NCBI RefSeq assembly: GCF_030400225.1
Contig: NZ_VJYB01000004.1
Location: 1 to 64,000 of the forward strand
Length of the DNA: 64,000 bases
From: Lactobacillus sp. UCMA15818
GTDB taxonomy: Bacteria; Bacillota; Bacilli; Lactobacillales; Lactobacillaceae
Reading direction: 5' to 3'
Shown here piece by piece: positions 28,785 through 37,967 of the stretch. A program made the translations under genes and the position numbers. Position 1 is the stretch's first letter. Each line of letters opens with the position of its first letter. The notes under the pieces were generated by a model, which saw nothing but the letters and a program-made list of their open reading frames with translations, did no database searches and was not told the DNA's origin.

Positions 28785-30431
28785 TTATTTAAGATATACT
28801 CCCTTATAATTATGAGCAGGTCCAGCTGTATTTACAATCAAATCTTTAATTTTATTACTTTGCAAAAAGGAATTAGATCTTTGATACAGTGGAATCATTA
28901 CCTGATCATTCATCAATATTTTTTCTGCTTTAACCATATTGTCCCAGCGAACTACCTCATTATTTGATGGATTGTTATTAATGTCATCAATTAGTTTATT
29001 ATAACTTGAATTATCATATCCGCCAGCATTACCTGAATTTCCAGCCTGATAAAGATTTAAAAATGTGATTGGATCTGAAAAGTCAGCTCCCCAACCGGAT
29101 ATAACAATATCAAAGTTACCTTTTTCTGAGCGAGAAATTCTCACTGCCTTAGGGATACTCTGAACATCTACCGATAATCCTGGAAGGAGACTCTCCCATT
29201 TGCTTTGAATAAATGCAGCCGTTTGTTTTGAAGAATCATCATCATCACTCAAAAGTCCAACTTTCAGCTTAGAAACTCCAAGTTGTTTCAGCCCTTTTTC
29301 CCAATATTTTTTAGCAAGTGTCTTGTTATAGGATACACCACTCTTAACATATGCTTGACTGGCAAAATCCGCACCTGTTTTTGGATTCTTAGATAAATCA
29401 GCTGTTACGAATCCCTTAGCAGATAATGAACCGTCAGCCAAAACTTTTTTAGTGAGCTGATTACGATCTAAAACCAATGAAAGGGCTTTACGAATATTAA
29501 CATTGTTGAATGCAGCTTTCAGATCACTGTCTGTTGGATTTTTAAGATTAAACTGCAGATAGATAGATGTTGCAGATTTATTTAAAACATAATTCTTGGA
29601 TTTCTTTTTATTCGCAACTTGATTACCCAATAATTGAGTTTGATCCAATTTCCCTGTTTGAAACAAGTTTAAACCGGTTGATGGTGACTTAACTACTTGG
29701 AAGTTGATAGCTGTAAGATGAACCGCTTTTTTATCCCAATAGTTGCTATTTTTTTCTAATTTCCATTTTTCATTTGTTCCCTTCCAATTTTTCAAAATAA
29801 AAGGTCCATTCGAAATGGTTTTGGTTGAGTTGGTCCCATACTTAGAACCATATTTTTCAACTGATTGCTGATTTTGTGGATAAAATACAGGCATCGCCAT
29901 CAATAATTTGAAATAAGAAATCCGATGTTCCAAAGTTACTTGAACTTTATATTTACCTAATGCTTGAATCCCTAACGTCTTATAGTTTTGCTTACCATTC
30001 ATAATTGCATCGGCATTTTTGATTCCCGAATAAAGATAAGCATACTCTGAAGCTGTCTTAGGATTAACCGTTCTTTGCCAACCATAAACAAAATCTTTTG
30101 CAGTAACTGCCTTTCCATTACTCCATTTAGCATTCTTTCGCAACGTAAAGGTGTACACTAAACCATCTTTCGAAGTAGAAATTTTAGTTGCTAATTCCTT
30201 CTCAATTTTGCTGTCTTTACCTAATTGCAAAAAACCTTCACCTGTATTTTCTAGCATTTGCATGCTAGTTGTATCAGATGCATGTGCTGGATCCATTGTT
30301 GTAAGATCACTGCTTACAGCTAAATTCAAGACATGCTTGGTTTGCGTGCTCTTGTTACCACAAGCTGCTAGTAACCCTGTACATACTACCAAAGTTCCTA
30401 ATAAAGCCCCAAAACGTTTCTTCGTTATCAT
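28785..30431 (-). CDS. OppA-like oligopeptide-binding lipoprotein
   Basis: A 548-residue solute-binding protein of the peptide/Ni family. The signal peptide ends in the lipobox GLLAACGN (Cys25). Family signatures include LTTMDPAHASDTTSMQ and KWSNGKAVTAKDFVYGWQR. It is anchored outside the membrane and hands peptides to an OppBCDF permease, which is not encoded in this window. Encoded in the glyco-asparagine operon, it may bind glycopeptides or glyco-amino acids and use the cell's general Opp permease. Confidence 0.88.
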   Translation of the reverse strand: MITKKRFGALLGTLVVCTGLLAACGNKSTQTKHVLNLAVSSDLTTMDPAHASDTTSMQMLENTGEGFLQLGKDSKIEKELATKISTSKDGLVYTFTLRKNAKWSNGKAVTAKDFVYGWQRTVNPKTASEYAYLYSGIKNADAIMNGKQNYKTLGIQALGKYKVQVTLEHRISYFKLLMAMPVFYPQNQQSVEKYGSKYGTNSTKTISNGPFILKNWKGTNEKWKLEKNSNYWDKKAVHLTAINFQVVKSPSTGLNLFQTGKLDQTQLLGNQVANKKKSKNYVLNKSATSIYLQFNLKNPTDSDLKAAFNNVNIRKALSLVLDRNQLTKKVLADGSLSAKGFVTADLSKNPKTGADFASQAYVKSGVSYNKTLAKKYWEKGLKQLGVSKLKVGLLSDDDDSSKQTAAFIQSKWESLLPGLSVDVQSIPKAVRISRSEKGNFDIVISGWGADFSDPITFLNLYQAGNSGNAGGYDNSSYNKLIDDINNNPSNNEVVRWDNMVKAEKILMNDQVMIPLYQRSNSFLQSNKIKDLIVNTAGPAHNYKGVYLK

Positions 30432-30533
30432 AAAAACTAGCCCCCAATAATATTAATTGTAATTTAATCTACTTTTAATATATTAAATTATAATTAGAAT
30501 AAAAGCAACTTAAATTTATAATTTTCCCATTTT

Positions 30534-31856
30534 CTAATAAAAATCTTTGTCTTCTCGCTCAGCTAATGCTCTCAATGTTAAATACTCCATGGTAATTATC
30601 TTCTTCCAATCCGATATTTTTAACCATTCATTCTCCTTGTGCGCTATCCCACGCTGACCCGGAAAAGACGGACCAAAAGCGACAATATTTGATAAAAAGC
30701 GTGCGTACGTAATCCCTGTCGTAGTCACAGGCGAGCCATCTTGCCCAGTAACATCTTCATAAACCTGCTGCATTATTTTAATCATCAGCATATTAGGTGA
30801 ATGATAAAGTGGTGCAACTTCACGTACAATAGTCAACTGACTTTCACTTGGCATCTGCTTTTTTAATCTATCCAATAACTTCTGCTTGGTTAACTCAATG
30901 GGATATCGAATCGAAAAACAAATTTTGCTTTGATGTTTACTAAAAAGCATCCCATAAACACTACATTGTAATTTTCCAGAAGATTTACCAGTGAAACTAA
31001 TATTTATTTTCTTCCCAGATGTGTCTGCAGTTGCTCGGTATAACCAATTCATTACTTCACCCAATTGTCCTGATAAAGATTGCTGTTCTACTGCCAACTT
31101 CAATAAAGCATTTTCTCCCAAGTCTGGTGCATTACTAGGCGATTTTTTCCCAAAATAATCCTTAATTTCTCCAGATGAAAATTTAATTTTAGCTTTATCT
31201 GGAATGTAGCTCGCTGAAAAATCGCCACTAACTTCTGACAAATTTACGTCACTGTTATCACTGATGTCAGTCGTTAGTGACAAACCAAGCATGCCTCTTT
31301 CTGCATAGACAACTGGATATTTACCATCTGGAGTAAAGCCCGCAATAGGAGGGTTTTCGCTTAAATTATAAGTTTTCATATCCCTACTGCCCGATTCTTC
31401 ATCCGTTCCAAAAATAACTCTAATACTCTGTTTGGGCTTGAATCCTTCTTCTTTCAATAACGCTAAAGCAAATAATGCCCCCATGATTGGCCCTTTGTTA
31501 TCCAATACTCCTCGCCCATACATGTAATCATCCTTTATCGCCAAATCAAAAGGATCTGTCTTCCATCCTTGTGCTGGAGCTGCTACTACATCTAAATGTC
31601 CTAAAGCTGCAACATAATCAACACTTTCTCCAGTTAATTCTGCCCACCCAACTTGATCGTTTAACTGTTTCGTTTTAAGCCCTAATTGTTCTGCAATTAT
31701 TAAAACTTGCTGCAAAACCTTGCGCGGTTGTTTACCAAACGGTGCCTGAGCAAGGGGTTCCCCTTTAACACTGGGAATTTTAATAACCTTCTTCAACAAT
31801 GTCTGATAATAAACCATGTTTTTATCAATTTTGTTCCTTAAGTCCTCTAACTTCAT
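30534..31856 (-). CDS. pepV: PepV-type M20 dipeptidase
   Basis: A 440-residue metallopeptidase of the M20 family. Metal-site motifs are LGHLDVV (His, Asp), YGRGVLDNKGP (bridging Asp) and GTDEESGSRD (catalytic and metal Glu). PepV releases amino acids from dipeptides in the cytoplasm. ATG 31856 follows AGGGGTG. It is the first gene of the operon, matching the presence of pepV in the L. casei alf-2 cluster. It would trim (glyco)peptides to Asn-linked GlcNAc. Confidence 0.9.
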   Translation of the reverse strand: MKLEDLRNKIDKNMVYYQTLLKKVIKIPSVKGEPLAQAPFGKQPRKVLQQVLIIAEQLGLKTKQLNDQVGWAELTGESVDYVAALGHLDVVAAPAQGWKTDPFDLAIKDDYMYGRGVLDNKGPIMGALFALALLKEEGFKPKQSIRVIFGTDEESGSRDMKTYNLSENPPIAGFTPDGKYPVVYAERGMLGLSLTTDISDNSDVNLSEVSGDFSASYIPDKAKIKFSSGEIKDYFGKKSPSNAPDLGENALLKLAVEQQSLSGQLGEVMNWLYRATADTSGKKINISFTGKSSGKLQCSVYGMLFSKHQSKICFSIRYPIELTKQKLLDRLKKQMPSESQLTIVREVAPLYHSPNMLMIKIMQQVYEDVTGQDGSPVTTTGITYARFLSNIVAFGPSFPGQRGIAHKENEWLKISDWKKIITMEYLTLRALAEREDKDFY

Positions 31857-31889
31857 TTTTTGCACCCCTATCAAAGATTTTATTAGACA

Positions 31890-31919
31890 ATTTTAATATT
31901 AACATATATTTTACTGCAA
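31890..31919 (-). promoter_or_regulatory. Possible promoter of the pepV operon
   Basis: On the minus strand TTGCAG (31914-31919), an 18-bp spacer and TAAAAT (31890-31895) lie 33 bp before ATG. The match is fair only. Confidence 0.35.
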
Positions 31920-31996
31920 AAATTATTGTTTTCTAATAAAAGCATCTATTCGCTAATTCTCACTCTTAAAGGTTCAATATTATTGGTGTATTAAAA

Positions 31997-32042
31997 AAGC
32001 AATTTCATCATTTCCGGTTGAAGGGAATTAATAAGATTGCTT
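31997..32042 (-). terminator. Terminator after lacC
   Basis: On the minus strand AAGCAATCTTATTAATTCC pairs imperfectly with GGAAATGATGAAATTGCTT and is followed by TTTTT. It closes the galactose/tagatose operon 164 bp past the lacC stop. The rest of the 31.9-32.2 kb gap shows nothing else. Confidence 0.75.
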
Positions 32043-32205
32043 ATGACAATATTCTCGAAAATTATAATTGAAAATTACTTACGATTTAGAACAAACACAT
32101 AGTTTGAGTGAAATCCTTTCCATCTAATTACTAAAAATAAAGAGATACTCTGATCAAGAAACTTCACTGCTTTAATTATTAAATTAAGAATTATTTAGTT
32201 CACAA

Positions 32206-33147
32206 TTAATTTATTCTATACACCTTAACTAGATCAAAATATTTTTTAAAATTATTAGCATTAATTTTACCGGTTTCTGGTTCCAGCGCATTTAAAATGC
32301 CCAGTGCCATAGAAGTTTTAATAATATCACTTGGACTTTTTCCTAATGTTATCCCTATTGCTAATCCTGCTAAAGAAGCATCTCCAGATCCAACAGGATT
32401 AATTGCTTTTACTTTAGGAATTTCCGCACGATATAAAACGTCGCGACACTTTACAATTGCTCCATTGCTTCCCAATGAAGTTGAAACCCAGGTTAGTCTA
32501 GAGAAGATCTTTGCTTTTAATGCCTTAATAACTTTCTCAGTATCATGGTCTGTAACTTCTTGATGAATCAGTATTCCTAATTCTGCAGCATTTGGCTTTA
32601 TCAATAATGGCAATTGCTTCCCATTAATTGCATCAACTAATGATTGACCCGATGTGTCTAATATTACATCCACATGTTTCTTAGCAGCAGCCTTTATTAA
32701 TTCAGCATAAAAATTAGCTTTAGTACCTTTTGGTAAGCTTCCAGAAATTGTTACTAAATTAACTTTTCCTAGTAAATAATTAAAATTTTCCAGAAATATT
32801 TTTTGCTCTTCTTCAGTAATTATTGGTCCTTTTTCTAATATTTCTGTCTGTAGATTTCCATCATGTAATAATGCGATTGAATTACGTGTTTCTCCTGCAG
32901 TATTTGTAAACTGACTTTCAATTTTTTCTTCTGCTAATTTATCGGAAATATATTCTCCAAAACGTCCACCCAATATTCCAGTAGCCATTACAGGCTGATT
33001 CATTTGACCTATTACTCGTGTTACATTTAGCCCCTTGCCTCCAGCTGTTTTATGAACTGCAATGGCTCGATTGACTTTGTTTAGCTGTAAGCTTGATAAA
33101 TCATAGGCCATATCAATTGATGGATTCATTGTTACTGTCAAAATCAT
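32206..33147 (-). CDS. lacC: Tagatose-6-phosphate kinase
   Basis: A 313-residue PfkB kinase of the LacC/FruK branch. It has TMNPSIDMAYDL at the N-terminus, GGKGLNVTR, and the catalytic NPVGSGDASLAG motif. With lacA, lacB and lacD in the same operon the role is phosphorylation of tagatose-6-phosphate to the 1,6-bisphosphate. It is the last gene of the operon, after DUF4867, and lies downstream of an internal terminator-like hairpin, so its dose may be set separately. Confidence 0.9.
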   Translation of the reverse strand: MILTVTMNPSIDMAYDLSSLQLNKVNRAIAVHKTAGGKGLNVTRVIGQMNQPVMATGILGGRFGEYISDKLAEEKIESQFTNTAGETRNSIALLHDGNLQTEILEKGPIITEEEQKIFLENFNYLLGKVNLVTISGSLPKGTKANFYAELIKAAAKKHVDVILDTSGQSLVDAINGKQLPLLIKPNAAELGILIHQEVTDHDTEKVIKALKAKIFSRLTWVSTSLGSNGAIVKCRDVLYRAEIPKVKAINPVGSGDASLAGLAIGITLGKSPSDIIKTSMALGILNALEPETGKINANNFKKYFDLVKVYRIN

Positions 33148-33168
33148 TCAATTCATCCCCTTTAATAA

Positions 33169-33849
33169 TTAAATTTGTTTCAATTTAATTAGTTCTCCTG
33201 AAACTCCCACAATAACTCCTTTTGCAATTTTATCTTTTCTAATGGCATGTGCTGCTTGAAACTTATTTTTCTTAACAATCCATGTATTCTCTGAGCAGAA
33301 ATTATTTGGTAAAGCTTGATTAGTTCCTTGTAATACCATTACAACCGCCTTAAATCCTTCTTGATGAACCTTTATGGGACTATAGTGCAGTGTATCACCA
33401 TACATTTCAATTACTGTTCCTGCTGGAATGAAGAATAAAGTTGCATCTTTCGCCGCATTAAAGAACCCATTTATGATTTGATTTCTCTTTCCTAAAACCA
33501 TTACGACATCCGTTAGCATAATATTGATTTCACTTCCTTGATGATACTCAACTGCTGAAAAGCTTTGAGTTTGTCCGGTACATTCTCCAGCCGTGAAATT
33601 CATTCCTGCGTAGATATCATATCCAATTTTCTCAATTGTTTCCATATTCTCTAAATAATTATTTGATGGATTATAAAAATTTCCATTTTTTGCACAACAT
33701 ATTTTTTTTCCAAAGAATTTTTTTATATCCGTTAAATCATATTCTTGTAATAAATTTCCATAATCATTAAACCCATTTTGATCAATTTTTTTAATTTGAT
33801 ATTCAGGATTTCTTTGTTGCAATTTTAGTAACATTTGTTTCTCTTGCAT
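33169..33849 (-). CDS. DUF4867-type protein of unknown function
   Basis: A 226-residue soluble protein that resembles DUF4867 proteins found in lac/tagatose clusters. Visible features are a cupin-like beta-rich core (GSEINIMLTDVVMVLG, IPAGTVIEMYGDTLHYSP) and a C-terminal HAIRKDKIAKGVIVG stretch. The cupin-like pattern suggests a sugar or sugar-phosphate isomerase-like fold, but no reaction is established. It lies between lacX and lacC with short spacers. Confidence 0.7.
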   Translation of the reverse strand: MQEKQMLLKLQQRNPEYQIKKIDQNGFNDYGNLLQEYDLTDIKKFFGKKICCAKNGNFYNPSNNYLENMETIEKIGYDIYAGMNFTAGECTGQTQSFSAVEYHQGSEINIMLTDVVMVLGKRNQIINGFFNAAKDATLFFIPAGTVIEMYGDTLHYSPIKVHQEGFKAVVMVLQGTNQALPNNFCSENTWIVKKNKFQAAHAIRKDKIAKGVIVGVSGELIKLKQI

Positions 33850-33866
33850 CTAATTACCTCACTTTA

Positions 33867-34757
33867 CTATTTCAAAGAAATTTCATACTTCATCGTTTTC
33901 GTTTTTCCAGGAGCTAATTTATAACCTGATTCTTTTTTATTCCAGTCAACAGGATTACCGATAACGTCTGGTAATCCATTAAATGGTTCAATACACACAA
34001 ATGCTATATTTTCCGTTTCCTTCGTCCACAAACAGATATTCGCAAAATCTTCTAAATTAATTATCACAAAATGGTCAGAATACACTGAAAATAATTTCAC
34101 TTTTTTGACATTAGAATTTGAAATAATTCGTAGTCCTTTTTCAAATAATTTATAACTTAATTTGATTTTTTTATTTTCAGAGAAAAATTCGGCCTTCCCG
34201 GTTCTATACGGTACAGGATTTTTTATAATTTCATAACTTTCCAGTGGTAATTGAAAATCACCATCAAATTCTAAAAAATAATCATCGAATTTTCCTTTCC
34301 CATCTAATGGAACGTTAAACGCTGGATGCGATCCCAGCGAAAAGGGCATCTGTATAGTAGTATTATTTTTCACAGAAAACGAGATAGATAACCCACTAGA
34401 TAAAAGAACAAAAGTTATCATTAGATTGAAAGCAAACGGATATAATTTGTAAGTTTCCGTATTTTCACTAACCGCAAAAGTTACTGTATTTTTTGTATGA
34501 GTTATAATTTTAAATTCTTGATTTGCTATAAAACCATGTTGAGGCATTTTATATTCTTTATTATTAAGTAAATATTTGTCTTGATTTGAACGACCAATTG
34601 CGGGAAATAACACTGGCGCATGTTTATTCCAACTCTCATTATTCCAAATATAATCAAAATCCTCTTGTTTTTCATACAGATGGATAAGCTGGGCTCCCAC
34701 GGAATCAATTATCGCTTGAAAATTTTGATTTTCAATTGTGACAATCATATATTTCAT
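33867..34757 (-). CDS. lacX: LacX-like aldose 1-epimerase family protein
   Basis: A 296-residue mutarotase-fold protein with LFPAIGRSNQDKYLL, MPQHGFIA, PFSLGSHPAFNVP and GLPDVIGNPVDWNKK. It is the counterpart of LacX, which accompanies tagatose-6-phosphate genes in lactococcal lac operons, and is a paralogue of the protein at 24247. It probably handles anomers of galactose or its phosphate. It is the first gene after the internal hairpin downstream of lacD. Confidence 0.85.
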   Translation of the reverse strand: MKYMIVTIENQNFQAIIDSVGAQLIHLYEKQEDFDYIWNNESWNKHAPVLFPAIGRSNQDKYLLNNKEYKMPQHGFIANQEFKIITHTKNTVTFAVSENTETYKLYPFAFNLMITFVLLSSGLSISFSVKNNTTIQMPFSLGSHPAFNVPLDGKGKFDDYFLEFDGDFQLPLESYEIIKNPVPYRTGKAEFFSENKKIKLSYKLFEKGLRIISNSNVKKVKLFSVYSDHFVIINLEDFANICLWTKETENIAFVCIEPFNGLPDVIGNPVDWNKKESGYKLAPGKTKTMKYEISLK

Positions 34758-34798
34758 CTCCTAAACTGGTATTAATTATTTCCAACAAATTTTTAATG

Positions 34799-34849
34799 CA
34801 AAAAAAGTAAGAGAAGCCCCCGATAAAATACACGTTTGCTTCTCTTACT
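34799..34849 (-). terminator. Terminator-like hairpin inside the lac operon, between lacD and lacX
   Basis: On the minus strand AGTAAGAGAAGC pairs perfectly with GCTTCTCTTACT and is followed by seven T. It begins 13 bp past the lacD stop. It should end most transcripts here, lowering lacX-DUF4867-lacC expression relative to lacD unless read-through occurs. Confidence 0.85.
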
Positions 34850-34861
34850 GGGCAACGGCAA

Positions 34862-35827
34862 CTACTTAAGCTTTTCAAACACTGAATTAGCAGTTTCCTG
34901 CAACACTTTATTTAACTCCTCAATATTTTTACGTCCCACAGTATCTAACCAGCGCTTTCCAGATTCATTACCTTCTTTGGCAAAAGGATCAACTGCACCT
35001 CTCCAAGTAGCTCGACCACAAAGAACCCCATTAAAAGTTGAACCTGATTGAGCCGCAAAATTCAATGTATCTCGAAATAATTGTGCACTAACCCCTGCAC
35101 TCAGAAAAATAAACGGTATATTATTTGTTAGTTCCGCCTGTTTTTTGAAAAATAAAGCTGCCTCTCTTTTAGAATAAACACTTTTATTGTTTTCATTAAA
35201 TCCTTCCACAAATGTCATATCAACTGGAACTTCCACCTTTAAAACATCTACTTGATACCGTTCTTGGGAAAATTCCTTAATCATTTCATTAACTTTATGT
35301 GGCTTGATTTTTGCATACGCTTGACTCTTTGTATTCAAAATTTTGGTATCATAAGACATTAATTCTAAGAAGAAAGGCAAATTTACAGAAGCACTCTCTG
35401 CCCCAATACGTTCAACAAATGCTTGTTTTTGACGATTTATCTCATTATCTTCATCGACATCATAGTAGAGCATAAACTTAACTGCATCTGCCCCAGCCTC
35501 TTTTAATTTCAAAGCAGACCAATCCGCTAATAAATCGGGCATTCTACCAGGAGCAGTTATATCATACCCCGTTTTTTCATAGGCAATTAACAATCCTGCA
35601 TTTTCAGCACGTTTTTCTGCTGCTGGTAATCCATACTCTGGATCTAACAAAATTGCAGAAGCATATGGGGTTAATTCACTCGAAATCAATTCCTTAAATT
35701 CTACAATATCCGTTTCATTACTTGTTTCTCCTGCAGCTGAAGCCAACATTTTTTTCAATGAACCACGCTGATCAATAGCTAACGCTGAAATGATACCGTT
35801 TTCATTTGTAATATGTTCTAACCTCAT
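34862..35827 (-). CDS. lacD: Tagatose-1,6-bisphosphate aldolase
   Basis: A 321-residue class I aldolase of the LacD family. It shows ALAIDQRGSLKKML at the N-terminus, ILLDPEYGLPAAEKR, VDVLKVEVPVDM (active-site lysine region) and FIFLSAGVSA. It cleaves tagatose-1,6-bisphosphate to DHAP and glyceraldehyde-3-phosphate. ATG 35827 follows GGAGAAAAG. It is downstream of lacB by about 50 bp and ends at a terminator hairpin. Confidence 0.92.
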   Translation of the reverse strand: MRLEHITNENGIISALAIDQRGSLKKMLASAAGETSNETDIVEFKELISSELTPYASAILLDPEYGLPAAEKRAENAGLLIAYEKTGYDITAPGRMPDLLADWSALKLKEAGADAVKFMLYYDVDEDNEINRQKQAFVERIGAESASVNLPFFLELMSYDTKILNTKSQAYAKIKPHKVNEMIKEFSQERYQVDVLKVEVPVDMTFVEGFNENNKSVYSKREAALFFKKQAELTNNIPFIFLSAGVSAQLFRDTLNFAAQSGSTFNGVLCGRATWRGAVDPFAKEGNESGKRWLDTVGRKNIEELNKVLQETANSVFEKLK

Positions 35828-35876
35828 TTTCTTTTCTCCACTACTATTAATTAAAGTATTCAACTAGTATCCCCCC

Positions 35877-36395
35877 TCAGTCATGATAATATCCTTCAGA
35901 CCATAAATTCATTTCATGATCAAAAAAATGTGGATTATCATGTTGATCCGTATTGTCTTGTTCAACCTGATTGATTTTTTCTACCAGCTTTCTATTCTCT
36001 GCTGTTGCTTGATATTCAGTCTTTATAAATGCTGCCACAATATCTTCTGCCAAATGCTCCCCTACAACCGCTCCACCAAAGGAAATCACATTTGCATTTA
36101 ATTTCTCTTTTGCGTACTTTGCAGATGCTACATCACCTACTAATGCAGCCCGAATGCCAATATTTTTATCGGCCGCAGTAGAAATTCCAACACCTGTGCC
36201 GCAAAGAACTACCCCGAGATCAGCTCTGCCATCCCGAACTAAATCAGCTACTTTTAACCCATAAATTGGATAATGTGTTCTCGTATTATCATAAGTACCA
36301 ACATCAATTATTTGGTGTCCACTTGCTTTTAAGAAATCCGAAATTTGCATTTTAACATCTGTAACAATGTGATCGTTTCCAAGTGCAATAATCAT
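35877..36395 (-). CDS. lacB: Galactose-6-phosphate isomerase subunit LacB
   Basis: A 172-residue RpiB/LacAB-family protein, the usual LacB length. It has [28 protein letters not shown] (anion and catalytic loop) and [15 protein letters not shown]. LacA and LacB form the enzyme that turns galactose-6-phosphate into tagatose-6-phosphate. Its partner lacA is directly upstream. Confidence 0.93.
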   Translation of the reverse strand: MIIALGNDHIVTDVKMQISDFLKASGHQIIDVGTYDNTRTHYPIYGLKVADLVRDGRADLGVVLCGTGVGISTAADKNIGIRAALVGDVASAKYAKEKLNANVISFGGAVVGEHLAEDIVAAFIKTEYQATAENRKLVEKINQVEQDNTDQHDNPHFFDHEMNLWSEGYYHD

Positions 36396-36428
36396 AGTTC
36401 TATCCCTCCTAAATAAACTACAAATTTT

Positions 36429-36857
36429 TTAATACATTTTTTCTAGCATATCAAGCCTAATTTGGTGTCTACCACCTGCATAATCAACACTTAAATATGC
36501 AGTAACAATTTGTTCAGCAAGCCTTTCACCAACAATCCCTGCCCCAATTGCAATTGCCTTTGCTCCATTATGCTGCGTTGTCATATGTGCGGTATTTTCT
36601 TCGCTAACATTTGCAGTCACCATACCATGAACTTTATTACTTGCCATTGCTGACCCTAGTCCATATTCATCAAACATCACACCACGATCAGCTTTTTTAT
36701 CCAAAATAATATGTGCAAGTTCCACAGATGAATCAATAAAATCATTTGCTGGTTTTTCTGATAAATCTAAAATCTCATAATCTTTTTGTCTCAAAAAAGT
36801 TTTAATATGTTCTTTTAAAGTAAAGCCATCTTTGTCTGCTGCTAATGCAATTTTCAT
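36429..36857 (-). CDS. lacA: Galactose-6-phosphate isomerase subunit LacA
   Basis: A 142-residue RpiB-like protein of the normal LacA length. It has ALAADKDGFTLKEH, GVMFDEYGLGSAMASNK and KAIAIGAGIVGERLAEQ. It pairs with LacB. The substrate galactose-6-phosphate implies that the PTS upstream delivers galactose, or a compound yielding its 6-phosphate, rather than galactitol. Confidence 0.93.
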   Translation of the reverse strand: MKIALAADKDGFTLKEHIKTFLRQKDYEILDLSEKPANDFIDSSVELAHIILDKKADRGVMFDEYGLGSAMASNKVHGMVTANVSEENTAHMTTQHNGAKAIAIGAGIVGERLAEQIVTAYLSVDYAGGRHQIRLDMLEKMY

Positions 36858-36882
36858 TTGCTAAATCCTCCCATGTCTATAA

Positions 36883-37644
36883 TTAATCAGTAACAACTAT
36901 TGTCGTAAACTGTTGATAATGTTTAAGCTTTTCCTTGCCGATTTCTTTGTTTGTGATTAAACAGTCAATATCGTATAAATCATAAAATTTATAAAAATCA
37001 TCTTTATTAAGCTTATGGTAATCAGCCACAATTATTTTCTGCTGTGCATTATTTAAAGCAATTCTTTGAGAATCACCTTCTTCCAAATTTGCGGTCATTA
37101 TGCTATCACTGTGAATCCCATTTACTCCGATGAATGCATAATCAAATTTAAACTGCGATAGCATTGTGTTAGTCAAACCACCAATAAACGCTCCTGAACG
37201 TTCCCGATAAGCCCCTCCAATTAATATCAAGTCAACTTGTTCATTATCTTTCAATGTTTCAAAAATGGGCAAACTGTTCGTCACGATTCTTAAATCCTGT
37301 ACACCTTCAATATACTTGCACATTAACTCTAGCGTCGTTCCTGGTCCAACATAAATAGTATCTTTATTCTTCATTAAAGTTGCTGCTTTTTGTGCAATCG
37401 CAATTTTTTCCTGAATATGAATTTCTTTTTTTTCATTATGCGAAAGTTCAGTTGAAGCATCACTTTGGATACTCTGTGCTCCGCCATGGATTCTAATAAG
37501 TTTGCCACTCTTAGTCAACTCATCCAAATCTCTTCTGATTGTCATATCTGATACTTTTAAATTTTCGATTAAATCAGTAACTGTTACAATTCCCCTTTGA
37601 TTGACAGTTTCTAAAATAGTTAACAATCTTTCTTTTTTTAACAA
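36883..37644 (-). CDS. lacR: DeoR-family repressor of the lac/tagatose operon
   Basis: A 253-residue DeoR regulator with TVTDLIENLKVSDMTIRRDL as helix-turn-helix, IRIHGGAQS, and the sensor domain with VGPGTTLELMCKYI and FIGVNGIHSDSI. It lies within the operon it should control. A 17-bp element just upstream of its gene recurs upstream of the EIIA gene and is its likely operator. LacR repressors respond to tagatose-6-phosphate. Confidence 0.88.
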   Translation of the reverse strand: MLKKERLLTILETVNQRGIVTVTDLIENLKVSDMTIRRDLDELTKSGKLIRIHGGAQSIQSDASTELSHNEKKEIHIQEKIAIAQKAATLMKNKDTIYVGPGTTLELMCKYIEGVQDLRIVTNSLPIFETLKDNEQVDLILIGGAYRERSGAFIGGLTNTMLSQFKFDYAFIGVNGIHSDSIMTANLEEGDSQRIALNNAQQKIIVADYHKLNKDDFYKFYDLYDIDCLITNKEIGKEKLKHYQQFTTIVVTD

Positions 37645-37671
37645 TTACTTGCATCCCTTTCATTTTTACGC

Positions 37672-37709
37672 ATTTTATGTTTGTTTTTGTTTATTGTAGC
37701 ACATAAAAT
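37672..37709. promoter_or_regulatory. LacR operator candidate upstream of lacR
   Basis: TTTTATGTTTGTTTTTG (37673-37689) recurs exactly at 40424-40440. ATTTTATGT and ACATAAAAT also form a 9-bp inverted repeat with a 20-bp spacer here. TGTTTG-type boxes suit DeoR/LacR repressors. Confidence 0.6.
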
Positions 37710-37785
37710 CACCTAAATAAGGGTAATGCATTTCTAATAATGTTTATTCCTGTTTTAACTTGAACTTTAATCTAGCTTTATTCAC

Positions 37786-37950
37786 TTAAAATTTATGTTT
37801 TATTCCAACTGCTTTATAGCAACAATACAAAGTTACTAGGGTAACAATAGTTTTCATAACCGTATTTGGAAAAATAGCAGCTACTGTATTTATTGATATA
37901 ACAATCCCTGACCACCTCAATACTCGGTTTAATTCTTTGGAATACTCCAC
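37786..37950 (-). CDS. Small hydrophobic protein, 54 residues, GTG start
   Basis: From GTG 37950, behind a strong AGAGGGGTGATT site, the frame encodes MEYSKELNRVLRW and then a hydrophobic stretch (GIVISINTVAAIF, MKTIVTLVTLYCCY), ending VGIKHKF. One or two short membrane segments are likely. It starts 18 bp after the EIIC stop, so it belongs to the PTS operon. I do not recognise it; a small membrane partner of the permease is possible. Confidence 0.6.
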   Translation of the reverse strand: MEYSKELNRVLRWSGIVISINTVAAIFPNTVMKTIVTLVTLYCCYKAVGIKHKF

Positions 37951-37967
37951 TGCAATCACCCCTCTAA

